The notes beneath the pieces are model-generated. The model saw only the letters and a list, made by a program, of their open reading frames with translations. It made no database searches and was not told where the DNA came from. Position numbers and translations under genes: made by a program. A DNA stretch of 6,675 nucleotides from Actinomycetota bacterium (GTDB lineage: Bacteria > Actinomycetota > Actinomycetes > Mycobacteriales > Jatrophihabitantaceae), in contig JAFAWL010000319.1 in NCBI GenBank assembly GCA_019241805.1, forward strand, positions 1 through 6,675, written 5' to 3'. Of the stretch, positions 1-6,151 are shown piece after piece; positions within the stretch are counted from its first letter, which is position 1; each line of letters opens with the position of its first letter.

Positions 1-465
1 CCCAACCGGCTCGCTCCCGGAAGCAACGCTCCCGGGTTTTCGCTGCCGGACGCCGACGGCAAGACGGTATCGCTGTCCGACTACCGGGGCCGCAAACTCG
101 TCGTCTACTTCTACCCGGCCGCCTCAACGCCCGGTTGCACGAAGCAGGCGTGCGACTTCCGCGACAGTCTGCGCACCCTCAACGACGCCGGTTTCGACGT
201 CGTCGGCATCTCGCCGGATCAGCCGGGCAAGCTGGCGAAGTTTCGCGACGCCCAGTCGCTGACCTTTCCGCTGCTTTCTGATCCCGACCGCCACGTGCTA
301 GACGCGTACGGCGCCTATGGCGAGAAGACGATGTACGGCAAGAAGCTCAACGGCGTGATCCGCTCAACCTTCGTCGTCGACGAACAGGGCAAGATCGAGC
401 AGGCGCTTTACAACGTCAAAGCCACCGGGCATGTCGATAAGCTGCGACGGGATCTCGGCGTCTGA
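1..465 (+). CDS. bcp: Thioredoxin-dependent thiol peroxidase (Bcp/PrxQ-type peroxiredoxin), 5' end cut by window
   Basis: A cytoplasmic peroxidase that reduces H2O2 and organic hydroperoxides, using thiols recycled by thioredoxin. The reading frame is open from base 1 to TGA at 463-465, giving 154 visible codons. The first visible residues (PNRLAPG) match the usual N-terminus of this family, so only the start codon and perhaps one or two residues are missing. The peroxidatic site TPGCTKQAC gives Cys46 as the peroxidatic and Cys51 as the resolving cysteine (numbered from base 1), the PrxQ arrangement with both cysteines on one helix five residues apart. Thr43 precedes the peroxidatic Cys as expected. 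The conserved active-site Arg lies in GVIRSTFVVD near residue 121. Length matches the family norm of about 155. The stop is only 14 nt before the tRNA gene, so the two may share a transcript. Assignment is secure; the promoter is outside the window. Confidence 0.95.
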   Translation, partial: PNRLAPGSNAPGFSLPDADGKTVSLSDYRGRKLVVYFYPAASTPGCTKQACDFRDSLRTLNDAGFDVVGISPDQPGKLAKFRDAQSLTFPLLSDPDRHVLDAYGAYGEKTMYGKKLNGVIRSTFVVDEQGKIEQALYNVKATGHVDKLRRDLGV

Positions 466-479
466 GTCTTTCGCGCTTC

Positions 480-552
480 GGGGCCGTAGCCCAACGGCAG
501 AGGCAACGGCTTTAGGTGCCGTCCAGTGAGGGTTCGAATCCCTCCGGCCCCA
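480..552 (+). tRNA. tRNA-Leu (anticodon UAG) with a short, class I variable loop
   Basis: A full cloverleaf can be drawn by hand. The acceptor stem 480-486/545-551 has 7 bp, all Watson-Crick. T8 and A9 are at 487-488. The D stem is 489-491/502-504, with GG at 496-497 in the loop. The anticodon stem 506-510/518-522 is perfect, with loop TTTAGGT at 511-517. The T stem 528-532/540-544 is perfect, with loop TTCGAAT. Anticodon 513-515 reads UAG, which decodes CUA (Leu). G37 (516) follows G36, the context methylated by TrmD. The discriminator base is A552, as LeuRS prefers, and CCA is not encoded (CAA follows). The variable region 523-527 is only 5 nt, whereas bacterial tRNA-Leu normally carries a long extra arm. 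Structure is secure; the charged amino acid is inferred from the anticodon and A73 only. It sits 14 nt after bcp and 32 nt from the end of the convergent operon. Confidence 0.9.
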
Positions 553-584
553 CAAGGTGATCTCGCCGCGGCGGCCCGGCGGAT

Positions 585-2132
585 TTACTCGGCGCGCTGT
601 GCCCGCAGGTCGTGGCCCACGCTGGTCAGGCATTTTCCGTCGGTGAGCCGCCACTTCCAGCCGTGCATCTGACAGGTGAGCACGTCCCCGTCGATCTCGC
701 CGAAGCGCGTCAGATCGGCCTTCAGGTGCGGGCACCGACGCTGCACCTGCCAGCCGGCCAGCACGACGGTCTCGGCGGCCTCGGCGGCGTTCTGCTCGGC
801 GAACCAGCCCTCCGCGTAATTCAACCGCTCTTCGGACAGGCACTTGAAGAAGACGTAGATGAACTCGTTGTACGGGCCGATGCGTTGGGCAGAGAACCGG
901 CACGACAGAAAAAGCGAATTGACCCAATCGATCTCACGCTCGTACACGAGCTGTTCAAGATACGACCGGCGCGTTCGGAACCGGTATCGCACTTTCTCGT
1001 CGGCGTACGGACGGACCTCGCGGGCCACGAAATCAATGATGAAGTCGATGTCGCCGCGCTCGGCGTCCTCCGCGGTAAAACGCACACCACCGTCGACACC
1101 GTGAGCGATGTGATCCGCTTCTTGCAGTAGGGGCGCGAACCATGCGGTTATCTCAGCCAGAACGTCGATCTCGGGATGCGCCCAGGCCGCTTTGGCAGCC
1201 TCCACCTCGGGCATCCGGCGCGCGGCGTAGTCCCGTAGGTACGACTCCTTGTCGGCGAAGAGTTTCTCGATCTCGGCGTCGCTGATCGGGTGCTGCACCG
1301 AGAACTGCGGATCGGAAAGATCGGCGACCGAACCGGGTAGCAGCAGCCGGCCCTCCTGATGCCCCCGCTCGCTCAACCAGTCGAGATAAACGGTCTGGTC
1401 AGGAAAAATATTCGACTCGTCGCCGTAAATGTCGTTGAAACCCCAGAGTTCCTCGTCGAGGAAGCAGGGCGGCCCGGCAGTCGGAAATACCACGCTCGCG
1501 CCCAGCTCTTCGATATAGCGCAGCGTGCGATCAAACTGTCGGCCCCGCTTGGTCGCGCCGAGCGCCTGCTTGGCCCGCTTCGGTAGCTCGTACACCATCG
1601 GGAACCAGATCGCCCCCGAGAACTGGATCAGATAGGCGTCGACCGGCCCGAGCTCCAGGAAGGCCGACAGTTCCGAAGGGCGTGCGTCATTCTGATTGAG
1701 CACGGTCGAATCGGCATCCCGCAGCCACAAGGAGGAGTCACCGATGGGACCGTCGGTCGGCGACGTAAGCGACTGGATCATCACCTGCAGCCCGTCGACG
1801 TCGACGACCTCGCCCGAGATCGGCTTGACGAACGAGCTGAAGCCGATGTCGCGTAGTGCGTCTTCGAGCTCGCCGGTCGGAAATTCCGGCAACAGCACCG
1901 TCGCCTTCTTGTTGACGTAACGACGCAAATTCTCCGGATCGAAGTGATCGTGGTGCAGATGACTCACGAAGAGGTAGTCGGCCCGCCCGATCGATTCCCA
2001 GTCCAACCGAGAGTTGTCAGGAAACGGGAACCAGCTCCCGAAGTAGGCGGGGTTGACCCACGGGTCCGTCAACACGGTTCCGTGCGAAGTCTCGATCAGG
2101 ACGCTGGCGTGTCCTAAACCGGTGATGCGCAT
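585..2132 (-). CDS. MBL-fold / C-terminal Rieske [2Fe-2S] fusion protein, function unknown
   Basis: A 515-residue two-domain protein of unknown substrate. The N-terminal half (about 1-250) is a metallo-beta-lactamase fold of UlaG/NAPE-PLD type: GLGHASVLIE at 5-14, then metal motif H58-x-H60-x-D62-H63, then D149 in LNQNDARP. No histidine occurs between 63 and 149, nor in the region where the last ligand is expected (PTAGPP), so the classical dinuclear site looks incomplete. The middle (about 260-440) is charged and probably helical. The C-terminus holds a Rieske cluster motif C467-x-H469-x17-C487-x2-H490. CMP-N-acetylneuraminate hydroxylase also combines these folds but has Rieske first, so the order is reversed here. 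No signal peptide is seen, suggesting a cytoplasmic protein. The ATG at 2132 is supported by AGAGGA (2138-2143) five bases upstream. It is the last gene of the rph cluster, 21 nt after the membrane protein. An oxygenase or redox hydrolase role is inference. Confidence 0.88.
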   Translation of the reverse strand: MRITGLGHASVLIETSHGTVLTDPWVNPAYFGSWFPFPDNSRLDWESIGRADYLFVSHLHHDHFDPENLRRYVNKKATVLLPEFPTGELEDALRDIGFSSFVKPISGEVVDVDGLQVMIQSLTSPTDGPIGDSSLWLRDADSTVLNQNDARPSELSAFLELGPVDAYLIQFSGAIWFPMVYELPKRAKQALGATKRGRQFDRTLRYIEELGASVVFPTAGPPCFLDEELWGFNDIYGDESNIFPDQTVYLDWLSERGHQEGRLLLPGSVADLSDPQFSVQHPISDAEIEKLFADKESYLRDYAARRMPEVEAAKAAWAHPEIDVLAEITAWFAPLLQEADHIAHGVDGGVRFTAEDAERGDIDFIIDFVAREVRPYADEKVRYRFRTRRSYLEQLVYEREIDWVNSLFLSCRFSAQRIGPYNEFIYVFFKCLSEERLNYAEGWFAEQNAAEAAETVVLAGWQVQRRCPHLKADLTRFGEIDGDVLTCQMHGWKWRLTDGKCLTSVGHDLRAQRAE

Positions 2133-2137
2133 CGAGG

Positions 2138-2143
2138 TCCTCT
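2138..2143 (-). promoter_or_regulatory. Ribosome binding site of the MBL-Rieske gene
   Basis: On the minus strand AGAGGA lies 5 nt before the ATG at 2132-2130, within the 21-nt gap after the membrane-protein stop codon. It fixes this ATG as the start and supports translation from a shared mRNA. Confidence 0.65.
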
Positions 2144-2153
2144 GCTCCGGCGG

Positions 2154-3251
2154 CTAACGATCGGTCCTGACCACGGTAGTCGGCGCGCTCGACGTCACCT
2201 CGCCTTCCTCACCCTGCTGCGAGGCGGCACCGTGGCCGTCGTCATCGGACTGATCACCGGCCAACGCCCGCTGGGCCAGGCGGAGCACGACCAACACGAT
2301 CAGCGCGATCGCGAAACCGATCAGCCCGAGCCACTCCGCGCGGTTGAACACCACAACCTGGGTGAACAGCAATTCCACGAGCACGGCCCACTCGAGCAGC
2401 TCGATGCCCCACCGCCGTCGGCGGCTGATCACGAGCACGGCGCCGGCGACGATCAGAGCGCCGCTGACCGCGCTGGGCACGCCGGTGTCGAGGAAGGTTC
2501 GGGTCAGCGTGGCCTGACCGGGGCGGCTGAAGGACAGGATGACGTTGACCACGACGTCGACGGCCTCGATGATGCACAGGACGAGGACGAGGTCTCGGAC
2601 GACCGAGGCCGAGAGCAACCGTTCGAGCGTGGTCTCGGCCCGGTCACGCTGGCGGGTCAGCCATGCTTCCGGGCCCGGTCGCGCGGGAACTCCGGCGTGC
2701 AAGGCTCGGCCTACGAGCGCAGCCATCTCCTTGTGGTCGCCCGAGTCGCCGATCCCTCGCAGCAGAGCCAGCGCGTGATCACGCTGCACATGATCGAGCT
2801 GCCCGAGCGCGAGGTCCGACAGCGCGGCCGAGGCGAGCGCCAGCCGTCGTCGATCGGTCAGCGGCCGCAGCCGGATCAGTACGCGCACGATGACGTAGAA
2901 GCCGACGAAGGTTGCGTAGATGATGGCGATCGCCGGCTTGAAGAAGTAGTCGACGTCCTTGGTGAGGAATTTGCCCACCTCGTCGATGAACAGCCCGAAT
3001 CCGATCCCTCCGACGAACGCGGCTCGAATTCTCGCCCGGCTGCCCGGAAAGATCATCACGACGACGATCGCCACCGCCATCAAGAGGCCGCCCCAGAGCA
3101 CATGGGCAATATGCAGACCGTTGCCTCCGACCTGCGGGTATCCGGTCACGGCCAGCGCGGACCGGACGACGAGCACGGTGGCCACCGCCGTGAACAGGAA
3201 GACCTCGAAGCGATTCAGTGCCTCTTCGTCCCGCATGCCGTGCAGCTGCAT
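2154..3251 (-). CDS. Eight-helix integral membrane protein of unknown function
   Basis: No function is known to me. The 365-residue protein shows about eight hydrophobic segments, at roughly 16-36, 47-68, 76-90, 105-126, 217-241, 257-276, 283-302 and 307-325. A charged, probably cytoplasmic stretch (127-215) divides them into two groups of four, and an acidic Ser/Gly/Gln-rich tail follows. Conserved-looking polar residues lie in or beside the membrane: H47 and H50 in GLHIAHVLWGG, and D90, E91 and K94 in GFGLFIDEVGKFLTKD. That motif recurs, as I recall, in other uncharacterised bacterial membrane proteins. The start is placed at ATG 3251, because GGAGG (3262-3266) is 10 nt away. The GTG at 3260 would be only 1 nt from it, and the ATG at 3236 is 25 nt away. 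It lies 24 nt after rdgB and 21 nt before the MBL-Rieske gene, so co-transcription is likely. A transporter or ion-binding role is a guess only. Confidence 0.85.
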   Translation of the reverse strand: MQLHGMRDEEALNRFEVFLFTAVATVLVVRSALAVTGYPQVGGNGLHIAHVLWGGLLMAVAIVVVMIFPGSRARIRAAFVGGIGFGLFIDEVGKFLTKDVDYFFKPAIAIIYATFVGFYVIVRVLIRLRPLTDRRRLALASAALSDLALGQLDHVQRDHALALLRGIGDSGDHKEMAALVGRALHAGVPARPGPEAWLTRQRDRAETTLERLLSASVVRDLVLVLCIIEAVDVVVNVILSFSRPGQATLTRTFLDTGVPSAVSGALIVAGAVLVISRRRRWGIELLEWAVLVELLFTQVVVFNRAEWLGLIGFAIALIVLVVLRLAQRALAGDQSDDDGHGAASQQGEEGEVTSSAPTTVVRTDR

Positions 3252-3259
3252 GCCGTGCA
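3233..3259. repeat. 12-bp perfect direct repeat at the membrane-protein start
   Basis: GCATGCCGTGCA occurs at 3233-3244 and again at 3248-3259, a 15-bp period. On the coding (minus) strand it encodes the repeated residues HGM...HGM and supplies two ATG codons 15 nt apart (3251 and 3236), besides the GTG at 3260. It looks like a small tandem duplication that multiplied the start codons. Confidence 0.7.
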
Positions 3260-3261
3260 CA

Positions 3262-3266
3262 CCTCC
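3262..3266 (-). promoter_or_regulatory. Ribosome binding site deciding the membrane-protein start
   Basis: Minus-strand GGAGG lies in the 24-nt gap after the rdgB stop. It is 10 nt from the ATG at 3251 and 1 nt from the GTG at 3260, so it favours the ATG. Only the GTG choice would add three residues (MHG). Confidence 0.6.
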
Positions 3267-3275
3267 GAACTCCGG

Positions 3276-3881
3276 CTATGAATTCGCGGCGGCCACAATC
3301 ATCGGCAGTAGCGCCTGCAGGGCTCTGCCGCGGTGGCTGATGGAGTCCTTCTCCGCCGGTGGCAGCTCGGCACTGGTCCGGGTGTGCCCATCCGGGACGA
3401 AGATCGGGTCGTAACCGAACCCGTGTTCGCCCCGCTTCTCGCGGATCAGGCGCCCGCTCATCCGGCCCTCGACCACTCGGGTGCCCCCATCCGGATCGGC
3501 CAATGCGGCGGCGCACACAAACGCGGCGCCGAGCCGGGCATCGGGGGTGTCGCTGAGCTGGGCCAACACGAGACGCAGGTTCGCCTCGTCGTCGCCGTGC
3601 CGGCCGGCCCAACGGGCCGACAGCACGCCGGGCATGCCGTTCAGGGCATCGACGGCGAGACCTGAATCGTCGGCGACGGTCAGCAACCCCGAGTGTTGCG
3701 CCCCTTCGCGCGCCTTCACGATCGCGTTGTCGGCGAAGGTCGCCCCCGACTCGGGCGACTCGAGGTAATCGGCCACCTCGGCCAGCCCGACGACCTCGAG
3801 CTCAGGCAGCGCCGGCGCGAGTATGCGACGCAATTCCTCGAGCTTTTTCGTGTTGCGGGTCGCCAACAACAGTCGGGTCAT
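3276..3881 (-). CDS. rdgB: RdgB/HAM1 family XTP/dITP pyrophosphatase
   Basis: This cytoplasmic house-cleaning enzyme hydrolyses dITP, XTP and ITP to monophosphates plus pyrophosphate, keeping deaminated purines out of DNA and RNA. At 201 residues it has the normal family length, and all signature motifs are visible. The nucleotide-binding start is LLATRNTKKLEEL (N10, K12-K13), followed by TFADNA at 48-53. The catalytic acidic pair D71-D72 lies in VADDSGLAVDAL. Next come the base-recognition loop GFGYDP (154-159) and the SHR triad S182-H183-R184 near the C-terminus. The ATG at 3879-3881 overlaps the rph stop by 4 nt (ATGA), which implies translational coupling; no strong ribosome binding site is present just upstream, in line with that. 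Proximity of rph and rdgB is common in actinobacteria. Nothing is missing or broken. Confidence 0.96.
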   Translation of the reverse strand: MTRLLLATRNTKKLEELRRILAPALPELEVVGLAEVADYLESPESGATFADNAIVKAREGAQHSGLLTVADDSGLAVDALNGMPGVLSARWAGRHGDDEANLRLVLAQLSDTPDARLGAAFVCAAALADPDGGTRVVEGRMSGRLIREKRGEHGFGYDPIFVPDGHTRTSAELPPAEKDSISHRGRALQALLPMIVAAANS

Positions 3882-4600
3882 CTGAGCAGGGCGGCTTCCT
3901 GCAAGCGAGTCAGCTCGCCGCAGCCGGCCAGGGCCAGATCGAGCAGGGCGTCGAGTTCGTCACGCCGGAACGGTGCGCCCTCGGCCGTGCCCTGGACCTC
4001 GACGAACTCACCGGTTCCGGTGACCACGACGTTCATATCCGTCTCGGCCCGAACGTCCTCCTGATACATCAGGTCCAAACGCGGCTCGCCGTCGATCACC
4101 CCGACCGACACCGCGGCGACCGAATTGACCAGCGGCTTCTTCTGGGCCAACGCGCCCTTGGCATCGAGCCAGGCCACCGCGTCCGCCAGGGCGACGTAGG
4201 CGCCGGTGATCGCCGCCGTACGTGTGCCGCCGTCAGCCTGCAGCACATCGCAATCGATCGAGATCGAGTTCTCGCCGAGCGCGGACAGATCGATCGCCGC
4301 TCGCAACGACCGCCCGATCAGTCGCGAGATCTCATGGGTCCGGCCGCCGATGCGACCCCGGACCGACTCGCGGTCGTTTCGGGTAAGGGTGGCGCGCGGC
4401 AGCATCGAGTACTCCGCGGTCACCCAACCCAGACCGCTGCCCTTGCGCCAGCGCGGCACCCCTTGAACCACCGAAGCGGCGCAAAGCACCTTGGTGTCGC
4501 CGAACTGGATGAGCGCCGAGCCCTCCGCATACTTCTGCCACTCACGAGTGATCGTCACTGGGCGCAGCTGGTCGGCCGATCGGCCGTCGGGGCGGGACAT
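3878..4600 (-). CDS. rph: Ribonuclease PH (tRNA nucleotidyltransferase)
   Basis: A phosphate-dependent 3'-to-5' exoribonuclease that trims the 3' ends of tRNA precursors and other RNAs, releasing nucleoside diphosphates. The cytoplasmic enzyme is a ring-shaped hexamer. The 240-residue product matches the usual family length. Visible landmarks are the N-terminal RPDGRSADQLRPV, R87 in GRIGGRTHEISRLIGRSLR, the phosphate-binding GGTRT (124-128, with T126 and R127), and the acidic pair D182 and D188 in EDVRAETDMN, expected to bind metal. The frame stays open far upstream through antisense sequence, but homology begins at MSRPDGR, so ATG 4600 is chosen. An in-frame ATG at 4618 is possible and would add MTTLAF. 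Neither has a convincing ribosome binding site, and a TACGCT hexamer 7 nt before 4600 suggests a leaderless mRNA. It is the first gene of the four-gene minus-strand cluster. Confidence 0.95.
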   Translation of the reverse strand: MSRPDGRSADQLRPVTITREWQKYAEGSALIQFGDTKVLCAASVVQGVPRWRKGSGLGWVTAEYSMLPRATLTRNDRESVRGRIGGRTHEISRLIGRSLRAAIDLSALGENSISIDCDVLQADGGTRTAAITGAYVALADAVAWLDAKGALAQKKPLVNSVAAVSVGVIDGEPRLDLMYQEDVRAETDMNVVVTGTGEFVEVQGTAEGAPFRRDELDALLDLALAGCGELTRLQEAALLR

Positions 4601-4607
4601 GAACGCG

Positions 4608-4613
4608 AGCGTA
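4608..4613 (-). promoter_or_regulatory. rph: Candidate -10 element for a leaderless rph transcript
   Basis: Minus-strand TACGCT fits TANNNT and ends 7 nt before the A of the rph ATG at 4600, the distance at which transcription would begin at or beside the start codon. No TTGACA-like -35 is obvious, and rph lacks a ribosome binding site, as expected if leaderless. It lies inside the coding extension that would result if ATG 4618 were used, so the two models exclude each other. Weak, consensus-only evidence. Confidence 0.35.
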
Positions 4614-4696
4614 GTCATAGCCGGCGACCGATCCCGGCTGGGCGCGGCCCAGCACATCCGGCACGATCTCAGTCTGCCGTGACACCACAGCCGGAT

Positions 4697-4702
4697 TAGC
4701 GT
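4697..4702 (+). promoter_or_regulatory. Candidate -10 element for a leaderless yjbQ-type transcript
   Basis: TAGCGT fits TANNNT and is separated by 6 nt from the GTG at 4709, so transcription would start at the G of the start codon. There is no clear Shine-Dalgarno sequence before this GTG. No good -35 is visible. Together with the mirror-image element before rph, it suggests a divergent promoter region in 4601-4708. Confidence 0.4.
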
Positions 4703-4708
4703 GGAATC

Positions 4709-5104
4709 GTGCGTACCGAGACCTTCACTGTGCGAACCGGCGGGCGGCCTGGCGTTCACGACCTCACCTCCCACTGCGCGCGCTTCGTGCGTGGCGACGG
4801 GTTGTTGAACGTTTTCGTGCCGCACGCGACGGCCGGGGTAGCGATCATCGAGACCGGTGCCGGCAGTGACGACGACCTGCTCTCGGCCCTCGACCAGCTG
4901 CTTCCCCGTGACGCGCGGTGGCGGCACCGGCACGGTTCGGCCGGCCACGGTCGCGATCACGTGTTGCCCGCGTTCGTCGCGCCGTCGCTCGTGGTTCCGG
5001 TTGTGCACGGCGAACTGGCGCTCGGTACGTGGCAGTCGATCTGCCTCGTCGACACCAACGTCGACAACGCCGAGCGGACGGTCCGGCTCAGCCAGCTCGA
5101 CTGA
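4709..5104 (+). CDS. YjbQ/UPF0047 family protein (secondary thiamine-phosphate synthase-type)
   Basis: A small cytoplasmic protein of 131 residues, close to the family's usual 130-140. Members have been reported to show weak thiamine-phosphate synthase activity, but the true role is not settled. Visible family landmarks are VPHATAGVAIIETG (37-50, H39), the histidine-rich HRHGSAGHGRDH (73-84, with H84 at the position of the family's metal-binding NADAH histidine), and the C-terminal GELALGTWQSICLVDTN (101-117). The start is GTG at 4709; no other in-frame start fits and there is no strong ribosome binding site, but TAGCGT 6 nt upstream suggests leaderless transcription. It diverges from rph across 108 nt. 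The first reductase gene begins less than 60 nt downstream with no visible terminator, so the three rightward genes may be co-transcribed. No thiamine gene is nearby to support a vitamin role. Confidence 0.88.
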   Translation: MRTETFTVRTGGRPGVHDLTSHCARFVRGDGLLNVFVPHATAGVAIIETGAGSDDDLLSALDQLLPRDARWRHRHGSAGHGRDHVLPAFVAPSLVVPVVHGELALGTWQSICLVDTNVDNAERTVRLSQLD

Positions 5105-5144
5105 GCCCGGTGTTAGATCGATTCGGAACGTTTGATCGCGATTC

Positions 5145-5150
5145 GAGGGG
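5145..5150 (+). promoter_or_regulatory. GAGGGG ribosome binding site, positioned for an ATA codon
   Basis: GAGGGG lies 8 nt before the ATA at 5159-5161 and directly overlaps the GTG at 5150, so it cannot serve that GTG in the normal way. The paralogous gene has the same CGAGGGGT sequence, 7 nt before its ATG at 6196. Confidence 0.55.
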
Positions 5151-6151
5151 TGACGTCGATAAAACAGCGCACGTTGGGCCGCCAAGGCCTGACCGTGTCG
5201 GCCGAGGGACTCGGCTGCATGGGGATGAGCAGCAACTACGGGCCGTTCGACGACGACGAGTCGATCGCCACGATCGATCGGGCGATCGAGCTCGGCGTGA
5301 CCTTCTTCGACACGGCGGACGTGTACGGCCCGCACACGAACGAACGCCTGCTCGGGCGGGCGCTGTCCGGCCGTCGTGACGAGGTGATCATCGCTACCAA
5401 ATTCGGCAATGAGATCGGGCCGGGGGGCCAACGATCGGGCCGGGTCAACGGCCGCCCGGAGTATTTGCGTCGCGCGGTCGACGGCTCGCTGCAGCGTCTC
5501 GGCATCGACGTAATCGATCTCTACTATCAGCATCGCGTGGATCCGGACACACCGGTCGAGGAGACCTTCGGCGCCCTCGGCGAGCTCGTGCAGGTGGGCA
5601 AGATCCGCTACGTCGGCATCAGTGAGGCGCGCGCCGAGACGATCCGGCGCGCCCACGCAACGCATCCTCTCACGGCCCTACAGAGCGAATACTCACTATT
5701 CACCCGCGACGTCGAGGACAACGGTGTACTCGCGACCGTGCGCGAACTCGGCATCGGTTTCGTTCCCTTCTCACCGCTGGGTCGGGGCTTCCTCACCGGC
5801 AAGATTCGTTCGACGGAGGACTTCGCCGCGGACGACTTCCGCCGAACATCACCGCGCTTCCAAGGCGAGAACTTCGCGCGAAACCTCGACGTGCTCGATC
5901 GAGTGATCCAGATCGCCCGGGCCAAGGGTGTTACGCCCAGCCAGCTCGCTCTCGCGTGGGTGCTGGCCCAAGGGGACGATGTAGTGCCCATCCCTGGCAC
6001 CAGACGTATCGGCAATCTGGAAGAGAACGTCTCGGCAGTCGACGTGCAGCTGACGGCCGCCGAGCTCGCCTCGATCGACGACGTCGCGCCACGGGGTGTC
6101 GCGGCAGGGGACCGGTACGCCCCGGCGGGGATGCTGACCATTAATCGCTGA
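5150..6151 (+). CDS. Aldo/keto reductase, first of a tandem pair (start uncertain)
   Basis: An NAD(P)H-dependent reductase with a TIM-barrel fold, cytoplasmic, substrate unknown. Numbering from the codon aligned with the paralogue's Met (ATA, 5159), the protein has 330 residues and the full catalytic tetrad D51, Y56 (FDTADVYG), K81 (ATKFGNE) and H125 (YYQHRVD). A C-terminal cofactor phosphate-binding stretch PGTRRIGNLEEN is also present. The fold and GLGCMGMS motif fit the AKR13-like group common in actinobacteria. The start is unclear. The frame opens after TAG at 5114; TTG 5132 has only GGAA nearby and GTG 5150 has no usable ribosome binding site. The paralogue's ATG aligns to ATA 5159 behind a GAGGGG site. 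GTG 5150 is reported as the nearest canonical start. Codons include two CUA, read by the tRNA at 480-552. Confidence 0.93.
   Translation: MTSIKQRTLGRQGLTVSAEGLGCMGMSSNYGPFDDDESIATIDRAIELGVTFFDTADVYGPHTNERLLGRALSGRRDEVIIATKFGNEIGPGGQRSGRVNGRPEYLRRAVDGSLQRLGIDVIDLYYQHRVDPDTPVEETFGALGELVQVGKIRYVGISEARAETIRRAHATHPLTALQSEYSLFTRDVEDNGVLATVRELGIGFVPFSPLGRGFLTGKIRSTEDFAADDFRRTSPRFQGENFARNLDVLDRVIQIARAKGVTPSQLALAWVLAQGDDVVPIPGTRRIGNLEENVSAVDVQLTAAELASIDDVAPRGVAAGDRYAPAGMLTINR

Noticed and set aside
480..552. The UAG anticodon read as an amber suppressor tRNA
   Set aside because: A suppressor of UAG codons would need the anticodon CUA. This anticodon, 5'-UAG-3', pairs with the sense codon CUA.
564..573. 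10-bp GC-only palindrome after the tRNA as a terminator
   Set aside because: It has no loop and no following T-run, so a stable intrinsic terminator is not supported.
480..600. tRNA 3' end as an integrated-element attachment site
   Set aside because: No partial tRNA repeat, integrase or mobile gene appears anywhere in the window.
364..927. Minus-strand open frame crossing bcp, the tRNA and the MBL-Rieske 3' end
   Set aside because: It is Arg-rich, runs through the tRNA gene and has no domain signature.
2232..3281. Long plus-strand open frame (349 codons) opposite the membrane protein
   Set aside because: Its product is rich in His, Asp, Glu, Arg and Gln with no recognisable domain, and it is the antisense of a well-formed membrane protein with a ribosome binding site. 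Long antisense frames are common in high-GC DNA.
4601..5665. Extension of the rph frame far upstream on the minus strand
   Set aside because: The extra residues are antisense to the YjbQ-type and reductase genes and do not resemble RNase PH, which starts at MSRPDGR.
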